Assembly: GCF_009017275.1 (NCBI RefSeq)
Contig: NZ_WBZC01000025.1
Span: 1-64,000 of the forward strand
DNA: 64,000 bases
Direction: 5' to 3'
From: Alkaliphilus pronyensis
GTDB taxonomy: Bacteria > Bacillota > Clostridia > Peptostreptococcales > Natronincolaceae
Shown here piece after piece: positions 56,809 through 64,000 of this stretch. Positions within the stretch are counted from its first letter, which is position 1, and every line of letters starts with the position of its first letter. The notes beneath the pieces are model-generated. The model saw nothing but the letters and a program-made list of their open reading frames with translations, had not been told where the DNA came from and did not search any database. Position numbers and translations under genes: made by a program.

Positions 56809-56971
56809 TTTATTCCCTCCCAATCCAATTTTAAAACTAAAAATCTGAAAACCCTATCAATAATTAATTGTAGCTGAAATTTGTTTGTGTTACAAACGTT
56901 TTCATATTTGTGAATTTTCAAAATTTATTAGTTTGTATATATATTAACAGCATACCGTCCATAAAAAGTCG

Positions 56972-56996
56972 AAACCAGTAGAACTTGTACTGGTTT
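56972..56996 (-). terminator. Terminator of the regulator gene
   Basis: The stem aaaccagta / tactggttt lies just after the regulator's stop codon and is followed on the minus strand by cgacttttt. Confidence 0.65.
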
Positions 56997-57013
56997 TAAA
57001 AATATATATTGCG

Positions 57014-60000
57014 TTACTGCTTCTTTAGCTGATTTAAAAGGTTTACCTCATAGTATCCCCTTAGTTCTTTTAATATAGCTATACCTTCATTACAATAATG
57101 CTCATGGCTTTTTTCTATATAGGGAGCAAATATCCCCCTTAGTGCTTTGTTTTTGTCCATTTCCTTAGCTATCTCCCCCTTCACCCTAAGAACCAATGCA
57201 ATTTCATAGGGGCTTTTTAGTTTTTGGGAGTCGGCCTCTGCCTTCATTAAGGATTTTAACCCCTCTTCATACCTTTCCTCTTTAATTAATAGCAATGCTA
57301 AATGACCATATGCCATTGATCTTCCCCATAGATAGTCTATCTCTTTATATATTTTTAGTGCCCTATTGAAATATAGCTTTGCATTCACATAGTCTTTATC
57401 TGCGTAGCATGCCAAGCCAGCATTAGTATGAAAAATAGCTAAGCCCCTTAAAATCTTCTTATCATTACATATTGAAATAGCCCTCTTGTAATAATCAATT
57501 GCCTCTTTAAAATTTTGACTGTGTCTTTTACTTTCCCCAATGTAATTATATATTGCAGCAATATGAAGCAAGTATTTTTCTGGATATGGCAGGGTGTTAA
57601 ATATGTTTATGGATTCCTTTAGTATTGCTTCTCCCTCACTGTAAAGCCCCTGCATAATTTTTAAAGCACCCTTTAATCTATATAGTATAGCAGTTTCTTC
57701 TTTTTCGTCGCTTTCCTTTGCAATTAATAATGCATTTTCTATTAGCTCCTCCATTAGCACTATGTTTTGTGTGTTAATACAGTAATATATCATTTGTCTA
57801 TAGCCCTTAAGTGCTAATGCATATTCTTTAGATTCTATTGATCTACTAATGACCTTTTTTATATTTTTAATACCTTCATCGTAGTCACCTTGTATTATCA
57901 AAAATCTACCCGTCATTAAAAAGTAGGTTATTTGTATTTTGCTTACTTCCTCACCATATCCATTTATTACTATTACTTTGTCTATCAGCTGATGTATTTC
58001 CTTTAGCTTTTTTTTCACCTGTTCTTTACTTAAGTATAATAAGTCCTCAATTTTTCCGCTCATGGTGTTTATTACAGGGAATATTTCATGATTAAAGTCA
58101 AGATATTCTTCTAAATTTTTTATGTTGTATTTCAGAGCGGCTATCCAATTGCCACCATTATAGAAGTGATGGATTAGCTTTGAATATAAGAAAATATCTC
58201 TTTTATCTTTTTTTAGTTTCCCTTCTAGTAAATTTCCTATTTTTTGATGAAGTAGCTTTCTTCTTGATAGGGATAGTTGCATATATAGATATTCCCTAAG
58301 CTTTTGATGAGTGAAGGCTAATTCAACGTCTTGTGAGCCCTTTGACTCCTTTAGAATGTTTTTATTCTTTAACTCATCAATAATATCGATTATTTCTAAA
58401 TCATTTTTACCGCTTAATTTTTGTAGGTCTTCCAACTGAACACTGTCGAAATACACTGAGATAATATTTAATAGTTTTTTTGCTTCTTCAGAGATATTGA
58501 CAAACCTGCCTTTAAGAATGTCCTCCATATTGGAGGTTATATGTGTACTTTTATTGTTTTTTAGGTTATTAAGAAACTCCATTAGAAAAAAAGCATTACC
58601 TTCAGTTTCTGAGTATATTGTCTCCTGAAGTCCCCTATTGAACTGATAGTTAGGCAAAAGCTTCTTTGCAAACTCTATTGTTTCTTGCTTTTTAAAGCGT
58701 TCAATCATTAATTTCTTTAGTAAATTATGTCTGCCTAGCTGCAACATAAATGCCTCTGTATCTTTTCTGTGCTCGTTGCGGCTCGTTGCAAGTACAAGTA
58801 TAGTATTGTTTTTGTTTTTAAATATAAGATTTTTTAATAGGGTTATTGTCATTGTATCTGCCCATTGTATATCTTCGAAAACCAAAAACAGCTTTTTATC
58901 CTTAGAAACCCTTTCTAATATTTCAATTAGTGCATTCTCCAGAACTTGACACTTTAAATTATATAAATCTTCTTCAATATTAATAGAGCTATCGGTTGTA
59001 TAGCTTGAAAATGAGGGAAATATATGTCCAACTATCTTATTTAATCCCTTAGAAATAGGTATACTTTCTTCTTTAATTATAGCTGCTATTTGAGAAAAAA
59101 TTTCATTCCATGGCTTTAGAAAATAGTTTTCTTCTGCTTGGTAGCAATTTACAGTCATAAAGATGTTTTTGTTATCATTTTTGGTCTTTATAAAATATTC
59201 TAATAATTTGCTTTTACCGATTCCTGCTTCTCCAATTAATAACATCGATTGTGCTTCTCCATTTGAAATAAAGCTTTCATAATTTTCCTCTAAAAACAGA
59301 AGCTCTCTATTTCTACCATAGAAGAATTCGTCCTCTTTTTTGTTTATTGCCTCCCTTTGGAGCTTTTCTTTAATAATTGCATCATATACTTCAGTAGTTT
59401 TTTTATCCGGTGTAATCGATAACTCTTTTTTCAACAATTTAAGCAGCCTATTATATATATCAATTCCTTGATTAAACTTTCCCTGAGCTCTATAGGTCTT
59501 CATTAGCCTTCTATATGCTCTTTCATCAAACTCATCAATACTTATTAGTTGCTTGCAATATTCCTCTGTTTTATTAAAATTATTATTTTTAAAGGCTTTT
59601 TCAATTTCTAAATATATTTTATTTATATATATGTCTTTATGTTTGTCCCTTAAGGTGTACATCCACTCTTCAAATGCCTCTGCGTCTTTAATTAGGAAGC
59701 CCTCAAGTAGCTCTCCAGTATAATTAAACAGTGAATTGTCATCCTTGTGCCAGTTAAATTCATCAACGTCAATTTTAAATTGTATATCTGGATTAAGTGT
59801 TATAATTGATCTTTGTGGGGATATCAAAACATCCTCATTAAATATTTTTCTTATCATATATACAGCATTTCTCAAGTTTTTCTTTGCAATCTCTTCAGAA
59901 ACATCTCCCCAAAATAGATTAACTAAGGTTTCTCTCGAAGCACGTTTTTCTAATAATAGATAATAAAAAAGTGCCTCTGCTTTTTTATATGGGAAAATAA

Positions 60001-60061
60001 TATCTTCATCATTTTTCAATACCCTTGGATTTCCAAACAGCTTGGCAGTTATTAGAATCAC
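57014..60061 (-). CDS. Large BTAD / ATPase / TPR transcriptional regulator
   Basis: The 1015-residue protein has the build of SARP/MalT-like activators. Residues 1-95 form a winged-helix-like DNA-binding part ('KAEALFYYLLLEKRASRETL'), and about 95-245 the bacterial transcriptional activation domain with TPR-like helices. An NTPase follows (Walker A GEAGIGKSKLLEYF, about residue 277; 'LFLVFEDIQWAD' as Walker B). The last 350 residues contain TPR repeats ('AIYNYIGESKRHSQNFKEA', 'FHTNAGLACYADKDYVNAK'). The start is GTG after aaggggtg. It lies 205 bases upstream of the BCCT gene on the same strand and is a good candidate regulator of that cluster (inference). Confidence 0.88.
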   Translation of the reverse strand: MILITAKLFGNPRVLKNDEDIIFPYKKAEALFYYLLLEKRASRETLVNLFWGDVSEEIAKKNLRNAVYMIRKIFNEDVLISPQRSIITLNPDIQFKIDVDEFNWHKDDNSLFNYTGELLEGFLIKDAEAFEEWMYTLRDKHKDIYINKIYLEIEKAFKNNNFNKTEEYCKQLISIDEFDERAYRRLMKTYRAQGKFNQGIDIYNRLLKLLKKELSITPDKKTTEVYDAIIKEKLQREAINKKEDEFFYGRNRELLFLEENYESFISNGEAQSMLLIGEAGIGKSKLLEYFIKTKNDNKNIFMTVNCYQAEENYFLKPWNEIFSQIAAIIKEESIPISKGLNKIVGHIFPSFSSYTTDSSINIEEDLYNLKCQVLENALIEILERVSKDKKLFLVFEDIQWADTMTITLLKNLIFKNKNNTILVLATSRNEHRKDTEAFMLQLGRHNLLKKLMIERFKKQETIEFAKKLLPNYQFNRGLQETIYSETEGNAFFLMEFLNNLKNNKSTHITSNMEDILKGRFVNISEEAKKLLNIISVYFDSVQLEDLQKLSGKNDLEIIDIIDELKNKNILKESKGSQDVELAFTHQKLREYLYMQLSLSRRKLLHQKIGNLLEGKLKKDKRDIFLYSKLIHHFYNGGNWIAALKYNIKNLEEYLDFNHEIFPVINTMSGKIEDLLYLSKEQVKKKLKEIHQLIDKVIVINGYGEEVSKIQITYFLMTGRFLIIQGDYDEGIKNIKKVISRSIESKEYALALKGYRQMIYYCINTQNIVLMEELIENALLIAKESDEKEETAILYRLKGALKIMQGLYSEGEAILKESINIFNTLPYPEKYLLHIAAIYNYIGESKRHSQNFKEAIDYYKRAISICNDKKILRGLAIFHTNAGLACYADKDYVNAKLYFNRALKIYKEIDYLWGRSMAYGHLALLLIKEERYEEGLKSLMKAEADSQKLKSPYEIALVLRVKGEIAKEMDKNKALRGIFAPYIEKSHEHYCNEGIAILKELRGYYEVNLLNQLKKQ

Positions 60062-60219
60062 ATTATCACCCCTTAATCACCTAGTTAAACAAAAATATAT
60101 ATTAACCTTGATTTAACAATTAACTTAATTATAAAACATATTTAATATATATTAAAGGTTAAACAATAAAGTTGTTTATCCAATTATGATTAAGAAGCCC
60201 TAGCTTTTGCCTTTAAAAG

Positions 60220-60246
60220 GCTCTATACCCTTAAAGAGTATAGAGC
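60220..60246 (-). terminator. Terminator of the ATP-grasp fusion gene
   Basis: A perfect 9-bp stem (gctctatac / gtatagagc) is followed on the minus strand by cctttt. Confidence 0.8.
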
Positions 60247-60268
60247 TACATTACAAATGCTTCGGTAT

Positions 60269-62413
60269 TTAATTTTCTAGTATATACATGGATAATAATA
60301 ATGTTCTTTCAATCAGCTCTCTTCTGTGTATTGCCTCATTGGGAGTATATAAACCTTTACTGGAGGGAGCAAAGCCACATACTACAGGGATTTTATTATT
60401 TATTTCACCAGCAGCCGTTGCAAGTAGGCTAGATTCTACTCCAAAGGGTATATTCCACTTTTCTGCAATAGTCTTAACCTTATTGATTATTTTATTATTA
60501 TTGCTTTGAATAAAGGGAGGGCGTTCCACCATTTTTTCAATATATGACTGTATTCCTTTAGAATTTGACTTAAATATTTTGGAAATCTGCTTTTCAGCTT
60601 CATTTGCTAATTTCTCGTCTACGAATGTAATGTACAGGGTTGCACGTACCCTATGGGGCAGAAGTACGCTATACCTTTCGGAGTGTACATCCTGTATAGC
60701 AACTGTCAACTTTTTGTCCCAACTGCTTATATCCTTTAGCATTTCTGCTTTTTTTATGAAGTAGCTTAACACGTCCATTTGGCTAGAGCGATAGCCTACC
60801 CTCAGTGAATCCCCTTCAACAATTACGCTGTATTTCTTTGAGCCACGTCGTTGATGTACCACCTTTCCCCCCTTAAAGCCTGGTTGGAGAACTATTACCT
60901 CCTTTACATTTTGAGACAGTTTTTTTAATACTCCATTACTATATCTCATTCCTCTACCTTCATCTGAATAGAGGAAAATAGCAATTTTCTTTTTATCTAG
61001 GTTGTTTATTTCCTTTAATGCATCTAAAGCACTTAATAAAGTAACTAGTCCTCCCCTGCTGACTGCTATGCCTTCGCCATATATCCACTCCTGTTCAGTT
61101 CTATATGGAATTGGAAAACCAGATCTATTACCTGGTATATCAATAGGCAGCACCAATAACAAGCCATCCTTTAGCCCTGCCTCTGTTTCCCATGTCCAAG
61201 CTGAATTATTATTGGTATAATCCTCCACCAGCCTTAAGCCCATTTGCTTTAGCCTATCCTCCAGCCTTCTTAATACAGTGCTGATACCAACATAGTCCTC
61301 TGTCCAGCTGGGGATATTTGTCCATGTTTTTAGCTCAGCTTCTATTTTATCTCTATTTTGGGTTATTATATTGAATAAATCCATTGTTTTATCTGGTACA
61401 TCCTCGCTAATATTGTCTATTATATACGGTCCAAAGTATCTTTCACAGGCTACCTCTACTAGTTTATTCATGAGATCAACATAGTTTAAGCCTATTTGCT
61501 TTGCAGCAAAAACAAAGGATCCATCGGCTCCTAAGCTTGCCATTGAATTTACTTCTAAAATATATGGGTTACCGTCCTTGTCTATTCTAAAATCCACCCT
61601 TGCACTATCGTAGCAGCCTAAAGCCTCGAAGGTATCAATAGCCAGCCTTTGAATACCTTGAGTTTCCTCCTGGGATAAAGGTGCAGGACATATTTTTTCT
61701 ACTTTTCTTCCACTTATATTCTTTTTATCCTCATAGGTATACACCTGTGGTCCGTCTCCAAAAACCAATTCTACTGGTGGTAAAGCCTGGACGGGATTAT
61801 TCCCTAATAAAGCTACGTTAACTTCTCTACCTTCAATAAACTCCTCAACTAGAGTTGATGAATTAAAGGTGTCATAAATTGTTTTTACTCCCTCCCTTAA
61901 TTCTTCTTCATTATGTACTATTCTTAGTCCAAAAGAAACAGCCTCAGCTTTTGGCTTAACAATAAGTGGATATCTTAAATTATCTGTAATATCTGAATCT
62001 GGCTTATCCATTACTGTAAATTTAGGAGTAGGTAATCCTTTTTGAATTAAAATCATTTTAGTTACGATTTTATCTAATGCAATGGCATGGGTTTCAGGAC
62101 CAGAGCCAACATATGGTATTCCCAGCATCTCAAGTATCCCTGGTACATGCATATATCTACCCTTCCCCTGTATCCCATAGCTAAGATTCAGTACAAGACC
62201 AGGTCTTTCTCCCGATATAACCGATGGCATAAACTTCTCAAGCTTAGATATAATATTTTTATCTCCTTCAAAGGTTTTAACCTGGTGTCCACCAGCTGTT
62301 AAAGCCTCCTTTATGTTCTTAATAGTCTCCAATCCATATTTTTCACGGTTTAAGGTGCCAAAAAGATTAATAACTGCTTGGCTTTCTCTGTTATAAACAA
62401 TGGCAATTTTCAT
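60269..62413 (-). CDS. ATP-grasp (D-Ala-D-Ala ligase-like) protein fused to a metal-less M20 peptidase fold
   Basis: The 714-residue protein has two parts. Residues 1-330 are an ATP-grasp ligase like D-alanine-D-alanine ligase ('YVGSGPETHAIALDKIVTK', 'YPLIVKPKAEAVSFG', 'ARVDFRIDKDGNPYILEVN'). Residues about 350-714 follow the CPG2-like M20 carboxypeptidase fold, including the small lid domain. All five metal-ligand positions are changed: the HxD site reads LPID, the bridging Asp site GIAVSRGG, the DEE site SDEGRG, the fourth ligand LQPG, and the last His site GLYTPNE. It probably makes an amide bond and uses the second domain for binding only (inference). No linked peptide-biosynthesis genes are visible. 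Confidence 0.85.
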   Translation of the reverse strand: MKIAIVYNRESQAVINLFGTLNREKYGLETIKNIKEALTAGGHQVKTFEGDKNIISKLEKFMPSVISGERPGLVLNLSYGIQGKGRYMHVPGILEMLGIPYVGSGPETHAIALDKIVTKMILIQKGLPTPKFTVMDKPDSDITDNLRYPLIVKPKAEAVSFGLRIVHNEEELREGVKTIYDTFNSSTLVEEFIEGREVNVALLGNNPVQALPPVELVFGDGPQVYTYEDKKNISGRKVEKICPAPLSQEETQGIQRLAIDTFEALGCYDSARVDFRIDKDGNPYILEVNSMASLGADGSFVFAAKQIGLNYVDLMNKLVEVACERYFGPYIIDNISEDVPDKTMDLFNIITQNRDKIEAELKTWTNIPSWTEDYVGISTVLRRLEDRLKQMGLRLVEDYTNNNSAWTWETEAGLKDGLLLVLPIDIPGNRSGFPIPYRTEQEWIYGEGIAVSRGGLVTLLSALDALKEINNLDKKKIAIFLYSDEGRGMRYSNGVLKKLSQNVKEVIVLQPGFKGGKVVHQRRGSKKYSVIVEGDSLRVGYRSSQMDVLSYFIKKAEMLKDISSWDKKLTVAIQDVHSERYSVLLPHRVRATLYITFVDEKLANEAEKQISKIFKSNSKGIQSYIEKMVERPPFIQSNNNKIINKVKTIAEKWNIPFGVESSLLATAAGEINNKIPVVCGFAPSSKGLYTPNEAIHRRELIERTLLLSMYILEN

Positions 62414-62587
62414 TTAATACCACTCTCTTTCCATATAGTAAGTAGTCAACACTATTATAATTATAGCCTATTTATAGTTAACACATATATTAATACTTCT
62501 TTAAGATTTAAACAAAAAAATGATTTATTAAGGCTAATAAATAAAGAAAGCTTAAGTATTTTGTTACTTATATTTATAACGAAAAAA

Positions 62588-62618
62588 AACCTTAGGCTAG
62601 TTTACAATAGCTAAGGTT
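62588..62618 (-). terminator. Hairpin with T8 on the minus strand
   Basis: The stem aaccttag / ctaaggtt is followed on the minus strand by eight T. It faces transcripts coming from the right. The only minus-strand gene there is the WG-repeat gene beyond the IS remnant, so the IS may have inserted between that gene and its terminator. Confidence 0.6.
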
Positions 62619-62664
62619 AATAATCATTTAAACATAAGGCTCTGTACACGATACATGTTGTTGA

Positions 62665-63560
62665 TATGGGCATACTATTGATATAAAGTGTTCTCATTGT
62701 AAATCCTTAGTGGTAATTAAAAATGGCAATATTAAGGACAAGCAAAGATATCGTTGCAAAGAGTGTACCAAGACCTTTTCTGATACAACCCTCACCCCTT
62801 TTGCATATAGTAAAAAAGCTTTTCTAAGTGGGAAGAATATGCCAATTGTTTTGTTGAAGGGTATTCACTTAGAAAAACAGCTATGATTGTCGGTATTAGC
62901 TTTAAACAGCCTTTATTTGGCGACATAAAATTCTTGATGCAATCAGACTAAGTGGGCGTGATTATCTTAGCGGAATAGTGGAAGCTGATGAAACTTTATT
63001 CCTAGAATCCTTTAATGTCAATCACAAGAAAAGCAAGACATTTACAATGCCTAGACCACCAAGAAAGGGTGGTGGAAAGTCAAATTATAGAGGCATAAGC
63101 CATGAACAAATATGTGTCCTTTTTGCAATGGATAGAAAATCGAGTGATTGGAGAACCTGCTTGCAAAGGGCGTATTTCTCATGAGCAAATTAATGATATC
63201 CTTAATGGACACATAAGCTTTACCTCTATCCTTTGCACAGATAAACATAGAAGCTATATAGGGTTTGCTAAAAAGGTAGGTCTTGACCTAAAACAAGTAA
63301 AGTCAGCTGCTAAAGTAAATGGGATATACCATATTCAACACATAAATTCTTTGCACAGCAGACTAAAGGGTTGGATGAGGGATTTTAAAGGAGTATCTAC
63401 AAAGTATCTAATTAACTATCTATACTGGTTTATATTTCTTGAAAGCATCAAGAAAAGCGATATGGAGAGTCAAATTAATCAACTTTTTAAAGCGTGTTCT
63501 GAATTTGACTTTAGAGAGACTACCAAAACCCTTAGAAAGCGCCCTCATAGTATTGCATAA
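62665..63560 (+). pseudogene. Frameshifted IS1595-family (ISXO2-like) transposase
   Basis: Joining frames restores a transposase with an N-terminal zinc ribbon (CSHC ... CKEC, from 62689), a helix-turn-helix ('GYSLRKTAMIVGISFKTAF') and the DDE-type start 'GIVEADETLFLE' (about 62970). The later part reads 'TSILCTDKHRSYIGFAKK', and the end is 'TLRKRPHSIA'. Three breaks are visible: near 62822, near 62908 (one A lost in a run of A) and near 63143. No ATG fits the 5' end. Clear terminal inverted repeats were not found. The element is dead. Confidence 0.85.
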
Positions 63561-63572
63561 ATTTGAATACAA

Positions 63573-63596
63573 AAAAGAAGACATAAGTCTTCTTTT
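63573..63596 (+). terminator. Hairpin after the transposase remnant
   Basis: A perfect 10-bp stem (aaaagaagac / gtcttctttt) lies 12 bases after the transposase stop. Beyond it, 63597-63939 holds no convincing gene. Confidence 0.6.
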
Positions 63597-63939
63597 AGAA
63601 TGTTCTTCAGTAAGCTTTGGCTATTTGTTAAGGTTTATTTGTGTCGCCTAAAAAAGATTATGCTTCTTAACTGCAAATATCGATTATGCTAATAATATGT
63701 GGTAATGAAAACTAAAATCAATTTCTTGTTTTCTTTTCGCTATAAGAAAAACAAAGCAATCCAAACAAATACAATCGGTGAGGTTGAACCCATTCTAGAA
63801 GTGATTGCCGAAAGACTGCAAATAGAATTGCTGATATATAAAATACAATTTTCTCCATGAAATTTTCTTCAAAAATAAATAATCCATGCTACACATAATC
63901 CATCTAGTCCGTCAAAAAAATAGTGTGAAGAAACACCCT

Positions 63940-64000
63940 CTATAATACTTTCTTCCCTGTCTTATCGATATATCCCCATTTATCATCAACTTTTACTGGG
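63940..64000 (-). CDS. WG-repeat protein, C-terminal end (partial)
   Basis: The last 19 codons before the stop at 63940-63942 read PVKVDDKWGYIDKTGKKVL. The 'KWGYIDKTGK' core is the hallmark of WG (KWG) beta-rich repeats, found in tandem in surface or cytoplasmic clostridial proteins of unknown role. The gene continues beyond the window. Confidence 0.8.
   Translation of the reverse strand, partial: PVKVDDKWGYIDKTGKKVL

Noticed and set aside
62637-62660. Left inverted repeat of the IS1595 element (ggctctgtacac)
   Set aside because: No matching right end could be found downstream of the transposase remnant.
63051-63248. Minus-strand frame opposite the transposase
   Set aside because: It overlaps a transposase remnant whose plus-strand reading gives clear IS1595 motifs.
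63705-63860. A 51-codon plus-strand frame starting MKTKINFLFSF
   Set aside because: It has no ribosome-binding site and no recognisable motif, and lies in debris beside a dead insertion sequence.

Overview
The window is A+T-rich DNA from a low-GC anaerobic Firmicute of the class Clostridia. Markers for this are a rubredoxin, radical-activase (BcrAD-type) proteins, PyrR and T-box leader RNAs, strong Shine-Dalgarno sites with frequent TTG/GTG starts, and the block tig-clpP-clpX / lonB-lon-engB. Betaine (BCCT) and dicarboxylate symporters plus a CPA2-type antiporter suggest a sodium- or salt-adapted organism, perhaps close to Alkaliphilus; that genus guess is inference. No rRNA, tRNA or CRISPR array was seen.

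Layout. 0-3.8 kb: a helical protein of unknown function, two exported envelope proteins with stalk domains, and the relic of a duplicated envelope gene. 3.8-6.8 kb: a three-gene operon for a split acyl-CoA dehydratase activase-like system. 6.9-11.5 kb: cardiolipin synthase, an MFS exporter and an ADP-ribosylglycohydrolase-TPR fusion. 11.6-13.2 kb: pyrBI behind a PyrR attenuator with two binding loops. 13.2-17.9 kb: an ABC exporter, a YczE-type membrane protein with an early amber codon, rubredoxin and a DMT transporter. 18.1-27.6 kb: the proteostasis block, interrupted by an opposite-strand chromate transporter pair. 27.8-38.6 kb: antiporter with a PII-like partner, envelope proteins, a LacI regulator, a chemoreceptor, a MEMO-AMMECR1 fusion, a glycerophosphodiesterase with an MFS carrier, and a pterin dehydratase. 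38.7-42.2 kb: type-2 ileS behind a T-box. 42.4-47.7 kb: lipoprotein, symporter-racemase operon and small conserved proteins.

The most unusual part is 47.9-60.1 kb, where seven genes lie on one strand: a large BTAD/ATPase/TPR regulator, a BCCT transporter, a chemoreceptor fused at its C-terminus to a glycine-betaine-binding (OpuAC-like) domain, a three-subunit molybdenum hydroxylase, and a histidine-ammonia-lyase homologue that lacks the Ala-Ser-Gly triad forming the MIO cofactor. Together they look like an undescribed sensing, uptake and breakdown system for a quaternary-ammonium (possibly N-heterocyclic) compound. Beyond it lies an ATP-grasp ligase fused to an M20-peptidase fold that has lost its metal ligands. 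The window ends with a frameshifted IS1595-type transposase and the C-terminus of a WG-repeat protein.

A dispersed hairpin element occurs three times (about 9.8, 17.9 and 24.2 kb), each time between convergent genes, with co-varying ends. Functional calls rest on reading motifs by eye; no database search was possible.
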